Positions 24,725 to 34,315 of a DNA stretch of 34,359 bases are shown here, one piece after another. Source of the stretch: Thermoanaerobaculia bacterium (GTDB taxonomy: Bacteria; Acidobacteriota; Thermoanaerobaculia; Thermoanaerobaculales; Sulfomarinibacteraceae); NCBI GenBank assembly GCA_027067575.1, contig JAMOVQ010000115.1, positions 1-34,359 on the forward strand, written 5' to 3'. Below the pieces are notes generated by a model. It did not search any database and was not told the DNA's origin. It saw only the letters and a list, made by a program, of their open reading frames with translations. The stretch's first letter is position 1, and each line of letters begins with the position of its first letter. The translations under genes and the position numbers were made by a program.

Positions 24725-24937
24725 TCAGCGCCCGGTGACGGCGGCTCCACCGGGTGGCAGCACGCGCCACCCAGGCCCGCACGGCTCGAGACGGAACCCG
24801 AACCGGGACCGGAGCTCGGCCAGGCGGTAGTACGGCTCCCACCCGTCGGCCAGCACCACCGGCGCGGGAGCGGCGCCCGCCGCGTAGACCACGGCGGTTC
24901 CGAGCCCGACAGCGGCGACCCGGGAGATCGAAGACAC
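24725..24937 (-). CDS. Small exported protein of unknown function
   Basis: A 70-aa protein not recognised by family. Residues about 6-26 (RVAAVGLGTAVVYAAGAAPA) form a signal peptide or anchor, leaving about 40 exported residues with WEPYYRLAELRSRFGFRL and a single Cys. The reading is supported by a TATGAT hexamer ending five nt before the GTG at 24937, the same leaderless arrangement as in neighbouring genes, and by the stop lying 12 bp from the stop of the convergent protease gene. The LAEL-x-x-x-FGFRL pattern weakly recalls stalk or copper-amine-oxidase-N-like repeats; this is not enough to name it. A longer upstream frame exists but would run through the promoter. Confidence 0.6.
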   Translation of the reverse strand: MSSISRVAAVGLGTAVVYAAGAAPAPVVLADGWEPYYRLAELRSRFGFRLEPCGPGWRVLPPGGAAVTGR

Positions 24938-24942
24938 GCCCC

Positions 24943-24948
24943 ATCATA
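24943..24948 (-). promoter_or_regulatory. -10-like hexamer for the 70-aa exported protein
   Basis: TATGAT on the minus strand ends five nt before the GTG at 24937. With TACGCT (25002-25007) on the other strand, it forms a divergent promoter pair in a 76-bp gap. Confidence 0.5.
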
Positions 24949-25001
24949 GCCCGCCCACGGCCTCCCCTTGGCCGGTCCTCCCCGCACGCACGCCGCTCTG
25001 C

Positions 25002-25007
25002 TACGCT
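25002..25007 (+). promoter_or_regulatory. -10-like hexamer for the serine hydrolase gene
   Basis: TACGCT ends six nt before the GTG at 25014. There is no Shine-Dalgarno sequence in the gap, so the mRNA is probably leaderless. Confidence 0.4.
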
Positions 25008-25013
25008 GGCCCC

Positions 25014-26135
25014 GTGATCCCCAGGACGCTCCCGGCCGCTCTCCTCGCGGGGTGCCTGCTCCTTCCGGTGCCGGCGCACTCCACGGATCCGCTCCCCCGC
25101 CACGACCCCGCCCGGCACGCGGTGGACGCCGAGGCGCTGGAGGCCGGGCTCGATGCGTTCGCCGCCATCGACGGCGCCCTGGCCATGGTGGTGGTCCGCG
25201 ACGGGGCGGTGGTCGGCGAGCGGTACACCGACGGGAACCCCGCCGCCCTCCGGTACGACTGGTCCGTCACCAAGAGCGTCACCTCGCTGCTCGTTGGGAC
25301 CGCCATCGGTCACGGCCTGCTCTCCGGGACCGGCGCGCGGATCGGCGACGTCCTCCCGCCGGACTACCGCCCGGAGGTCCCGGCGAAGGCGGCCATCACG
25401 GTGGGGCACCTGCTGACCATGACGTCGGGGCTGGAGTGGGACGAGGAGGCCGACGTGGTCCTCTGGTTCCACGCCCCGGACCCGCTGGCCGACATCCTCA
25501 ACCGCCCCCTCCAGTCGTGGCCCGGAACGGAGTTCGTGTACGACACGGCCGCATGCCACATCCTGTCCGGCGTCCTCGGGTGGGTGACGGGGATGGACGA
25601 GGCCGAGTGGGCCCGGCGGACCCTCTTCGCCCCCCTCGGCATCACCGACTGGCGGTGGGACCGCGACCCGCAGGGACGGGCGTTCGGCGGTCACGGCCTC
25701 GCCCTCCGGACCGACGATGCCGCAAAGCTGGGCGTCCTCGCCCTCTCCGGCGGCCGCTGGCACGGCCGGGCCGTCGTCCCGGAGGCGTGGATCGCGCGGA
25801 GCACCACGGTCCGCATCCCGCTGGGCGCCCGGTTCGGGCCGCTGGAGCGGATCGACTACGGCTACCTGTGGTGGACCGACCGGAGCCTGGCGCACCCGGT
25901 GTTCACGGCGTGGGGCTGGGCCGGGCAGTTCGTCTTCTGCGTCCCGGTCCTCGAGCTCGTCGTGGCCGCCAACTGCGCGCCGGACCGGCCCACCTGGGAG
26001 GAGGCGAACCGTGTCGAGGCGGCCGTGCTCGACGTGATCGTCCACCGGATCGTGCCCGCCGCCCGTCCCCGGCGGCACGGTCCGCGAAGGCCGGGCGGCC
26101 GGACCGGCAGGCCCCGGGCGCACGGGCTCCGGTAG
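25014..26135 (+). CDS. Exported serine hydrolase, class C beta-lactamase-like fold
   Basis: A 373-aa member of the beta-lactamase/esterase/6-aminohexanoate-dimer hydrolase superfamily. A signal peptide (PAALLAGCLLLPVPAHS) is followed by S84-x-x-K87 (SVTK), the nucleophile and base pair, Y175 in YDT as the second motif, and WGWAGQ near 299-304 in place of the KTG/HTG box. The fold is shared by beta-lactamases, DD-peptidases and esterases, so antibiotic resistance should not be inferred. The C-terminal 24 residues are an Arg/Pro/Gly-rich basic tail unlike the family. The start is GTG, six nt below TACGCT. Its TAG stop is embedded in the TAGAAT hexamer that serves the ThyX-like gene. Confidence 0.85.
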   Translation: MIPRTLPAALLAGCLLLPVPAHSTDPLPRHDPARHAVDAEALEAGLDAFAAIDGALAMVVVRDGAVVGERYTDGNPAALRYDWSVTKSVTSLLVGTAIGHGLLSGTGARIGDVLPPDYRPEVPAKAAITVGHLLTMTSGLEWDEEADVVLWFHAPDPLADILNRPLQSWPGTEFVYDTAACHILSGVLGWVTGMDEAEWARRTLFAPLGITDWRWDRDPQGRAFGGHGLALRTDDAAKLGVLALSGGRWHGRAVVPEAWIARSTTVRIPLGARFGPLERIDYGYLWWTDRSLAHPVFTAWGWAGQFVFCVPVLELVVAANCAPDRPTWEEANRVEAAVLDVIVHRIVPAARPRRHGPRRPGGRTGRPRAHGLR

Positions 26136-26138
26136 AAT
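26133..26138 (+). promoter_or_regulatory. -10-like hexamer overlapping the preceding stop codon
   Basis: TAGAAT ends six nt before the GTG at 26145. Its first three bases are the stop codon of the serine hydrolase gene, so a promoter and a stop share bases. No ribosome binding site precedes the GTG. Confidence 0.5.
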
Positions 26139-26144
26139 CCCCCG

Positions 26145-27695
26145 GTGCGCGTCCGCCTGCTCCACCTCTCGCCGCGGCCTCTCGACACCGTCGTCGCCGC
26201 CGCCCGCACCTGCTACTCGCCGGAGCTCCTGACGGCGGAACGGGTGGCCGCGGACGGCGTGGACGACCCCGCCGCGCGCCGGAGGGCCCTGGAGCGGCGG
26301 GATCGGCTGGCCCGCTCGGTGCTCGAGGCCGGCCACCTGACCACGTGGCAGCACACGCACCTCCATCTCGCGATCGAGGGGGTCAGCCGCCTGGCCCTCT
26401 GGTGCTTCCTCCACGCGCACCCGTTCTACAACTCCGAGCAGGTCTCCCAGCGGTACGTCCCGGTGGACCGCGGCTCGGTCCACGTGCCCCCCGCCCTCGG
26501 AGGCGCGGCGCGGGAGCGGTTCCTCGAGGCCGTGGACGCGGCCCACACGGCGTACCACGAGCTGACGGCGCTGCTCGAGCCTGTGGCGGAGCGGCGGATC
26601 CTGGCGGGCCGGCCCGCCTGGGGCCGTCCTGTCCACCGGCGGCGGCTGGAACGCGCCCGGGCGCGCGCCGCGAGGGAGGTGGCCCGCGCGGTGCTGCCCC
26701 TGGCCACCACGGCGAACCTCCACCACACCGTGTCGCTCCTGACGGCGCTGCGCTACCTCCGCGCCGCGCCCCACCCCGACGCGCCCGGGGAGATCGCCGA
26801 GTTCCAGGGCCGGCTCCGCGACGGGATCATCCGGGCGGCGCCCGAGCTGGAGCCGTTCCTGCCCCGCCCCGTTCCGGCTCCTGCCGGCCCGGAGGGCGGC
26901 TCCGGCGGCGGCGCGGCCCTCCGCCGGGAGCTCGACGCCCTCCTCGCGGGCCGGACGACCCGGCTCCTCCCCGGGGCGGAACCGCTCGAGGCCGGCCTGG
27001 CCCGGGCCGTCCGGACCGTCCTCGGCCGGACGGAGGGGGAGCTGCCCGACGCCGAGGCGGTGCGCCTCGTCCTGGACCCCGGCCGGAACCCCCTGCTGGC
27101 GGACACCCTCAACCTGACGACCGTCGATCCCGTGTCCCGGGCGCTCCAGCAGGTCCACGTGCGGTTCGCGACCCGGCTCTCGCTGGCCGCCGACAGCCAG
27201 AACCAGCGCCACCGGATGGTGCCCGGCGCCCGTCCCGTGCTGGGCCGGGTCGTGGACGATGCGCCCGACGTCGTGGTGCCCGCCCTCGTCGCGGACGAGC
27301 CCGAGGCGTCCCGGGTGTTCGCCGGGGCGGTGGAACGGGCGTGGGAGTCCATCCAGTGGCTCCGGCGCAACGGTCCCGACCCCGCCCTCGCCCTCTACCT
27401 GCTCCCCAACGCCACCGCGGTGCGGATCACCGAGTCCTCCGACCTCGCCGCGTTCCACCACAAGATGCGGATGCGGCTCTGCTGGAACGCCCAGGAGGAG
27501 ATCCGCCGGATCGCGTGGGAACAGGCGATGCAGGTCCGCGAGGCCGCGCCCGTCGTGGGGGGGTTCCTGCTGCCCCCGTGCACGATCCGCCGGCTCGCCG
27601 GCGCCACACCGTACTGCCCGGAGGGGGACCGGTTCTGCGGCACGCCCGTCTGGCGGCTCGGCCTCGAGGCGCAGGAGCCGCCCGCGCCCCGGTGA
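26145..27695 (+). CDS. Double-domain ThyX-like (FAD-dependent) thymidylate synthase
   Basis: ThyX makes dTMP from dUMP with FAD, NADPH and methylene-tetrahydrofolate. Usual ThyX is about 220-250 aa; this is 516 aa with two ThyX-like halves. The N-terminal half has HAHPFYNSEQVSQRYVPV (91-107), resembling the NExSxRY end of the ThyX signature, and a helix HHTVSLLTALRYLR. The C-terminal half has QRHRMVPG (354-361), resembling its RHR beginning, and FHHKMRMRLCWNAQEEIRR (437-455), like the dUMP/catalytic-Arg helix. The last 40 residues carry C479, C491 and C498. It starts with GTG six nt below TAGAAT. It converges on kdsC with 12 bp between stops. It may be active as a fused dimer, but this is not proven by sequence. 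Confidence 0.82.
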   Translation: MRVRLLHLSPRPLDTVVAAARTCYSPELLTAERVAADGVDDPAARRRALERRDRLARSVLEAGHLTTWQHTHLHLAIEGVSRLALWCFLHAHPFYNSEQVSQRYVPVDRGSVHVPPALGGAARERFLEAVDAAHTAYHELTALLEPVAERRILAGRPAWGRPVHRRRLERARARAAREVARAVLPLATTANLHHTVSLLTALRYLRAAPHPDAPGEIAEFQGRLRDGIIRAAPELEPFLPRPVPAPAGPEGGSGGGAALRRELDALLAGRTTRLLPGAEPLEAGLARAVRTVLGRTEGELPDAEAVRLVLDPGRNPLLADTLNLTTVDPVSRALQQVHVRFATRLSLAADSQNQRHRMVPGARPVLGRVVDDAPDVVVPALVADEPEASRVFAGAVERAWESIQWLRRNGPDPALALYLLPNATAVRITESSDLAAFHHKMRMRLCWNAQEEIRRIAWEQAMQVREAAPVVGGFLLPPCTIRRLAGATPYCPEGDRFCGTPVWRLGLEAQEPPAPR

Positions 27696-27707
27696 CCGCA
27701 GGCCCGC

Positions 27708-28262
27708 TCAGGCCTCGCCGCCGGTCCAGCGGGCGGTCAGCTCGTGCCACCGTCCCTGGGCCTTGAGGATCAGCTCGGCGACCTCCCGGACCGCGCCGCG
27801 CCCCCCCACGCTCCCGCAGACGTGGTCGCACGCCACGGCCACCTGCGGCTCGGCGTCCGCCGGGCACGCGGCGAACCCGGCACGCTGGAGCATCGGCATG
27901 TCCGGCAGGTCGTCCCCCATCGCCGCGATCGCCTCGTCCCCGACCCCGAGGATCCGCTCGATCTCGTCGAGGTCGGCGGCCTTGTCCCGGGAGCCCTGGA
28001 TGACGAGTTCGTCCCGCACCCCCAGCTCACGGCACCGGATCCCCACCGCCTCGCTCCGGCGGCCGGAGATGACGGCGACCTCGATCCCCGCGCGCAGGAT
28101 AAGGTGGACGGCGAGGCCGTCCCGGACGCTGAACCGCTTGGCGGCTTCCCCGTGCGGACCGTAGACGAGGACCCCGTCGGTCAGCACCCCGTCCACGTCG
28201 AGGACGAGACACCGGATGCGCTCGAGGCGCTCGCGGATCTCCGCAGGCAACCGTGCCGGCAT
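27708..28262 (-). CDS. kdsC: 3-deoxy-D-manno-octulosonate 8-phosphate phosphatase
   Basis: KdsC removes phosphate from Kdo-8-phosphate, a step in making the Kdo of lipopolysaccharide. The 184-aa protein has the HAD core: DVDGVLTDG (nucleophile and acid Asps near residues 22-30), RDGLAVHLILRAGIEVAVISGR (second motif), RDK (motif III Lys) and GDDLPDMPML (motif IV). It also has the GGRGAVREVAELILKAQGRW C-terminal signature of KdsC. There is no cap domain, as expected. The start is ATG at 28262, six nt below TACCAT. The gene stands alone here, without kdsA, kdsB or kdsD, and faces the ThyX-like gene. It supports a Gram-negative outer membrane. Confidence 0.93.
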   Translation of the reverse strand: MPARLPAEIRERLERIRCLVLDVDGVLTDGVLVYGPHGEAAKRFSVRDGLAVHLILRAGIEVAVISGRRSEAVGIRCRELGVRDELVIQGSRDKAADLDEIERILGVGDEAIAAMGDDLPDMPMLQRAGFAACPADAEPQVAVACDHVCGSVGGRGAVREVAELILKAQGRWHELTARWTGGEA

Positions 28263-28268
28263 GTGGGC

Positions 28269-28274
28269 ATGGTA
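28269..28274 (-). promoter_or_regulatory. -10-like hexamer for kdsC
   Basis: TACCAT on the minus strand ends six nt before the ATG at 28262. The gap (GCCCAC) has no Shine-Dalgarno sequence. Confidence 0.45.
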
Positions 28275-28486
28275 CCCGCCCCCGTCCGGCCCGTCCACCA
28301 CGGCGGAAGCGAAGGCCGCTTCGCCCTGCTCCGGTCCGAGCCGCCCGGACGGGGCACCTGCCTCGGCTCCCCTCCCCCAGGAACCGGACGAGGGGATGGA
28401 AACCGCACTTCCAGCCGCCCATGGTCCTTGACGCGCTGAGCCAACCCTGGAGCAGGAAACAGACGGCGCCCCCTGTTCGAGAGCAT
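28275..28486. other. Non-coding stretch upstream of kdsC
   Basis: No gene is seen. The stretch must hold any upstream control elements of kdsC. It is slightly less GC-rich around 28395-28475 than the flanks. No match to the other repeats in the window was found by eye. Confidence 0.4.
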
Positions 28487-28624
28487 CCCGGGGGAGCCGC
28501 GCACGCGGCGCCCGGCCGCGAACGCGCCCCAACGAAGCGATGAGGGGCCGCGCGGATCGTGCCCCGGGGCCGTTCCCGCAAGGGCGCGAGGAGGAGCTGA
28601 CCTGGCGGTCGTGACGACGAAGCG
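28487..28624 (-). repeat. Dispersed repeat family 1, copy B (inverted)
   Basis: The reverse complement of this 138-bp stretch matches bases 1-139: an 83-base block with one difference, a central core of about 24 bases that does not align (here TCGCTTCGTTGGGGCG), and a 31-base identical block. The sharp edges of the unrelated core suggest replacement or gene conversion around it rather than drift. It lies 86 bp from a family 2 copy in the same orientation. Confidence 0.85.
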
Positions 28625-28710
28625 TCCGCGGCGGGGGCGGTCCCGGGGTGCGAGACTCGCGGCCCCGTTCATCCAAAGTCGATGACTCGACCGCCCTCCA
28701 ACGAAGCCCA

Positions 28711-28838
28711 GGCGGCCGGCAGCGACGCCGCAGGCGGCGCCAGCGCGTCGCACGGGCGGTCCGGGGGGAGCAAGCTCCCACCGGGACGCGCGGGCGAGGC
28801 GCACAGCCCGCGCGAAGCGCGGGGGCCGGCTGCCGGTT
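28711..28838 (-). repeat. Dispersed multi-hairpin repeat family 2, copy B (inverted)
   Basis: This is the inverted partner of 19912-20039, 128 bp, about 90 percent identical and colinear. In this copy the loops read CAG, TTC, TT and CT in the order of copy A; the stems CCGG, CCCGCGC, GGGAGC and CGCCGC are unchanged. It lies 112 bp before the promoter of the aminotransferase operon, so both copies lie upstream of housekeeping genes. Confidence 0.85.
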
Positions 28839-28950
28839 CGCTTGCGCCGTGGCCGGGGTGAGGCCGATCCAGGGCTTCGATCGGCTCGCCACGTGCGGGT
28901 GGCGCGAGGGGACTCGGCGTGCCGGTGTGGCGGGCGGGGCCGGATTCTGC

Positions 28951-28978
28951 GATAATCCGCCCTCGCACGGGAAAGGAG
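28951..28978 (+). promoter_or_regulatory. -10-like hexamer and Shine-Dalgarno of the aminotransferase operon
   Basis: GATAAT (28951-28956) is followed by AAAGGAG (28972-28978), nine nt before the ATG at 28988. This operon would have a leader of about 25 nt with a good ribosome site, which fixes the start. Confidence 0.55.
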
Positions 28979-28987
28979 CCATCGGGC

Positions 28988-30201
28988 ATGAGCATCAGCC
29001 AGATCGCACGGACCATCCGCACTTCGGCGACCCTGCGGCTCAACGAGACCGCTGCGGTGCTGCGGCAGAAGGGCGAGCCGGTCATCCACCTGGGAGGCGG
29101 CGAGCCGAAGGGACGCGCCCCCATCGAGGCCGTCACGGCGGCCGCCGCGCTGCTGGACTCGGGCGAGGTGCGCTACACCCCGGCCGACGGGATCGTGCCG
29201 CTCAAGCAGGCGATCATCCGGTACACGGAGGAGTTCTACGGGCGGCTGGTGGCGCCGGAGAACGTCATCGCCTCGGGCGGGGCCAAGCAGGCGATCTACG
29301 TGGCGCTCCAGGCGGTGCTCAACCCGCAGGAGGAGGTCATCTTCCCCGCGCCGTACTGGGTCAGCTACCCGGAGATGGTCAAGCTGCTCGGCGGCGTCCC
29401 CGTCCCGGTGCTGCCCGAGGACGGGACGTTCCACCCGAGGCTCAAGGACATCGAGGACCGGGTGACCTCCTACACCCGCGTCATCATGATCAACAGCCCC
29501 AACAACCCGACGGGCGTCATGTACTCGGAGGAGTTCATCCACGAGATCGTGGACTTCTGCGAGCGCCGCGGGATCTGGCTGATCATGGACGACATCTACC
29601 ACCGGCTGATCTTCGACGGCCGGCGGCCGGTGTCGGCGTACGCCCACACCTCGAAGGACGTGGACTCCAGCCGCCTGATCGTGGTCAACGGCGTCTCCAA
29701 GCAGTACGCCATGACCGGTTTCCGGATCGGCTGGGCCGTGGGCCCGAAGGAGCTGATCCGCGTGATGCGGGACATCCAGGGGCACCAGACCTCCGGGCCC
29801 TCGGCGCTGCTCCAGTGGGCGGCCGTGGGTGCGCTCAAGGGGATCCAGTCGTCGGTGGACTCCCTGCGGCTGACGCTGGAGAACAACCGCAACGTCATGA
29901 TGGATCGGCTGAACGCGTTCGACGGCGTCCACGTGACGAGGCCCGACGGGACGTTCTACTGCTTCGCCGACTTCTCCAACTACGAGAAGGACTCGGAGAA
30001 GCTGTCCGAGCTGCTGCTGGAGAAGGTCCGGGTCGTGACGGTGCCGGGCAAGGAGTTCGGCCTCGACGGGCACCTCCGGCTCTCGTACTGCGGCTCGATC
30101 AAGGAGATCACCGAGGGGATCGAGCGGATCAAGTGGGTGCTCGACCCCAACGCCCCCAACGAGCTGTACATCGGCGAGCGCAAGCTTGTGAGGGACTGGA
30201 C

Positions 30202-30205
<4 letters not shown>
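28988..30205 (+). CDS. Class I PLP-dependent aminotransferase, aspartate aminotransferase-like
   Basis: A 405-aa fold-type I transaminase. Motifs: YTPADG near 63-68, SGGAKQAIY (PLP phosphate site), the aromatic stacking APYWVSYPEM, SPNNPTG at 170-176 (Asn contacting PLP), DDIYHRL at 201-207, the Schiff-base Lys238 in VNGVSKQYAMTGFRIGW, and a C-terminal LRLSY carboxylate-binding Arg. It resembles bacterial class Ib aspartate/prephenate aminotransferases, interconverting aspartate and oxaloacetate among others, but exact specificity is not readable. Its TGA overlaps the ATG of pckA (ATGA), so both are co-translated. Because oxaloacetate is a product of one enzyme and a substrate of the other, the pair makes metabolic sense. 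Confidence 0.9.
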
Positions 30206-31869
<1,664 letters not shown>

Positions 31870-31875
31870 GGGGCA

Positions 31876-32826
31876 TCAGGAGGGCAGCGGCGCGCCGGCC
31901 GGCCACCGGGACGCCACGTCTTCGGGCAGCGGGGCGGTGACCGTCAGCGGTTCGCCGGTCCGCGGGTGGGGGAGCCGCAGCCGGAAGGCGTGCAGCAGCG
32001 GCCGCGGCGCCGTGCCGCGCCCCGCGCCGTACAGCACGTCGCCCAGCACCGGGAACCCCGCGTGGGCCAGGTGGACCCGGACCTGGTGGGTGCGTCCCGT
32101 GACGAGGGTGCACGCCACGGCCGCCCGCCCGTCCGCGCGGCCGAGGACGCGGACCCGGGTCACCGCCTCGCGGCCCCGCTCCGCCACGGCGAACCGCCAG
32201 GCGTGGCCGCGGTCCCGGGCGATGGGCGCCTCGATCACCGTCTCGTCGAACGGCGGCTCCCCCTCGACCACGGCGAGGTAGAGCCGCTCCACGGCGCCGG
32301 CGTTCCACGCCGCCTGGAGCGCCGCCGCGGCCCGGCCGTGGCGGGAGAACAGCAGGACGCCGCTGGTGAGCCGGTCGAGCCGGTGGACCAGGTGCAGCTC
32401 CGGGCGCCGGCCCTCGGCGGCGGCGAGCTGGAGCAGCAGCCGCACGTCGCAGGACAGGTCGCCCGGGTCCCGGCGTTCGGCCGGCTGGGAGAGAACCCCC
32501 GCGGGCTTGTCCACGGCGACGATCCACCGGTCCTCGTGGAGGATCGAGACGGGGGGCGTCTCCGGCCGGGCCGGGACCCCGAGCTCACCGTGGGGGCGGA
32601 GCACGTCGATCACGTCGCCGGTCCGGACCGGCCGGGAGAGCACGCGGACCGCCTTCCCGTTGCGCCAGACGAGCCCGGCCCCCGCCAGGGCGCGGGCGCG
32701 GCGGCGCGAGAGGGCCGTGGCCTGGGCCAGGTGGACGTCGAGCCGTCCGCCGTCGTGCTCCGGCGTCACCACGAGCCGGGTGGGCCCGCCGGGCTCCAGC
32801 GGGGCGGCGCCGTCGCCGGGGGCCAC
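31876..32826 (-). CDS. RluA-family pseudouridine synthase
   Basis: A 316-aa enzyme that isomerises uridines in rRNA or tRNA. An N-terminal S4-like RNA-binding domain (about residues 25-75, RLDVHLAQATALSRRRARALAGAGLV) is followed by the catalytic domain: VDKPAGVLSQPA, the motif LVHRLDRLTSGVLLF with the catalytic Asp in HRLD, and GRTHQVRVHLAHAGFPVLGD near the C-terminus. This is the RluC/RluD architecture, but the exact target cannot be assigned. GTG start at 32826, three bp below the stop of the AAA ATPase gene, so the two form an operon. Confidence 0.92.
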   Translation of the reverse strand: MAPGDGAAPLEPGGPTRLVVTPEHDGGRLDVHLAQATALSRRRARALAGAGLVWRNGKAVRVLSRPVRTGDVIDVLRPHGELGVPARPETPPVSILHEDRWIVAVDKPAGVLSQPAERRDPGDLSCDVRLLLQLAAAEGRRPELHLVHRLDRLTSGVLLFSRHGRAAAALQAAWNAGAVERLYLAVVEGEPPFDETVIEAPIARDRGHAWRFAVAERGREAVTRVRVLGRADGRAAVACTLVTGRTHQVRVHLAHAGFPVLGDVLYGAGRGTAPRPLLHAFRLRLPHPRTGEPLTVTAPLPEDVASRWPAGAPLPS

Positions 32827-32829
32827 GGC

Positions 32830-34302
32830 TCAGAGCTCCGGCTTCTCGGGGCGGGTCGCCGGGAGCGCGCGGGTCCGGGCCCAGGAGCGGATCGCCTTGA
32901 TCTGCTCCTCCATGGTCCGGGAGAGCGGGATCGTCCGGCCGAGGGTGGCCAGCATCAGGTTCTGGGTCACCGGTTCGCCCTTCGAGTGGGCGGCGATCCG
33001 CGCCGCGGCCACCGCCTGCTCGATCTCCGCGCCGTTCCAGCCCCGGGTGGCCGAGGCCAGGAGGATCAGGTCGAACGCGGAGGGATCGATCCCGTGGCGG
33101 CGCATGTGGATCGTCAGGATCTCCTTGCGCTCCTGGTCGTTGGGCAGGTCGACGAAGAACACCTGGTCGAAGCGGCCCTTGCGGATGATCTCCGCGGGCA
33201 GCAGGTGGATCCGGTTGGCCGTGGCGGCGACGAACACGTCGGCCCGGTGCTCCTGCATCCAGGTCAGGAACGTCGAGAAGATCCGGGTCAGGGAGCCGCT
33301 CTCCCCCTCGTGGTACCCGGCGACGCCCATCTCGATCTCGTCGATCCACAGCACCGCCGGCGCCACGGACTCCACGGCCTGGAGCGCCCGGTGGAACACC
33401 CACTCGGGGGAGCCGCCGACTCCCGAGAACACGAGGTTCATGTCGAGCCGGAACAGCGGCAGCTTCCACTCCTGCGCGATCACCTTGACTGCCAGGCTCT
33501 TCCCGCAGCCGGACATCCCCATCAGCAGCACGCCCCGGGGCACGGGCAGCCCTTCGGCCCGGGCCTCGGGCCGGAACAGGTCCTTCCGTTCGGTCACCCA
33601 CTCCTTGAGCTGGTCGAGGCCGCCGAGCGCTGCGAGCCCGGCGTCCGGCGGGACGAACTCGAGGATCCCCTCCTTGCGCGTGATCTGCTCCTTCTCCGAC
33701 AGGACCTCGGCGATGAACCGGTCGTCCAGCGTCTCGTGGCGGTCCAGGAGCCGGCGGAGCAGGTGGTCCACCTCGGTCAGGGAGAGCCCCTTGAGCGACG
33801 ACACCAGCGTCTCCACCTCGGCCCGGGGGACGTCCCGTCCGGCCAGGCGCGCCTCCACCACGGCCCGGAGCTCGGCCTCGTCCGGGAAGAGCGACACGAC
33901 CACGTAGGAGACGGGCCGCAGCAGCACGGGGACCTCGGCCGTGGTGGTCAGCAGGAACAGGAACCGCCCGGTCCCGCGGATCGCCATGGCCGTGTCCCTC
34001 AGGCGCCGCAGCACCCGCCGGTCGCCGATCATCCCCGAGAGGTCCTTGAACAGGTACATCGCCCGGGGGCCCTCGGAGGCGACCCACGCGAGCGCCTCGA
34101 GGGGGTCGTCGCTCCCCGGTCCCACCCCCCCGGTGAACCCGTCGACGCAGTTCCAGGTGTGGACCGGCAGCGGCTCCGGGCGCGCCCTCGAGCCGATCCG
34201 TTCCAGGAGCCGCGCCATCCGCTCCTCCTCGGGGCTGACGAGGAACACCAAGGGGTACGCCGACGCGAGGGCCGTGTGCAGCTGCTCGAGAGCCGTTCGC
34301 AT
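32830..34302 (-). CDS. Ycf46-like AAA ATPase
   Basis: A 490-aa AAA+ protein resembling the plastid/cyanobacterial Ycf46 family, whose role is poorly known. The N-terminal half (1-215) has a degenerate NTPase-like domain (residues 78-125, AMYLFKDLSGMIGDRR ... FLFLLTTTAEVP) without a P-loop. The C-terminal half has a full AAA domain: Walker A GMSGCGKS at 262-269, Walker B VLWIDE at 317-322, sensor ATAN, and an arginine-finger-like RKGRFDQVFF. The sequence GGSPEWVFHRALQ replaces the usual G-E-S-E pore/ISS region. The start is ATG, seven nt below TAGAAT. It is co-transcribed with the RluA-family enzyme. A role as remodelling ATPase is inferred from the fold only. Confidence 0.88.
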   Translation of the reverse strand: MRTALEQLHTALASAYPLVFLVSPEEERMARLLERIGSRARPEPLPVHTWNCVDGFTGGVGPGSDDPLEALAWVASEGPRAMYLFKDLSGMIGDRRVLRRLRDTAMAIRGTGRFLFLLTTTAEVPVLLRPVSYVVVSLFPDEAELRAVVEARLAGRDVPRAEVETLVSSLKGLSLTEVDHLLRRLLDRHETLDDRFIAEVLSEKEQITRKEGILEFVPPDAGLAALGGLDQLKEWVTERKDLFRPEARAEGLPVPRGVLLMGMSGCGKSLAVKVIAQEWKLPLFRLDMNLVFSGVGGSPEWVFHRALQAVESVAPAVLWIDEIEMGVAGYHEGESGSLTRIFSTFLTWMQEHRADVFVAATANRIHLLPAEIIRKGRFDQVFFVDLPNDQERKEILTIHMRRHGIDPSAFDLILLASATRGWNGAEIEQAVAAARIAAHSKGEPVTQNLMLATLGRTIPLSRTMEEQIKAIRSWARTRALPATRPEKPEL

Positions 34303-34309
34303 GGCCCCG

Positions 34310-34315
34310 ATTCTA
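34310..34315 (-). promoter_or_regulatory. -10-like hexamer for the AAA ATPase/RluA operon
   Basis: TAGAAT on the minus strand ends seven nt before the ATG at 34302. The gap CGGGGCC has no purine-rich ribosome site, so the mRNA is probably leaderless. The remaining bases to 34359 show no gene. Confidence 0.5.

Noticed and set aside
24427-24987. A 186-residue minus-strand frame overlapping the protease tail
   Set aside because: It lies opposite the clear dockerin-like repeats; the 70-residue frame with its own promoter explains the end of this region better.
25014-26135. Antibiotic-resistance beta-lactamase
   Set aside because: The SxxK fold is shared with esterases and amidohydrolases, the KTG box is replaced, and nothing points to a lactam substrate.
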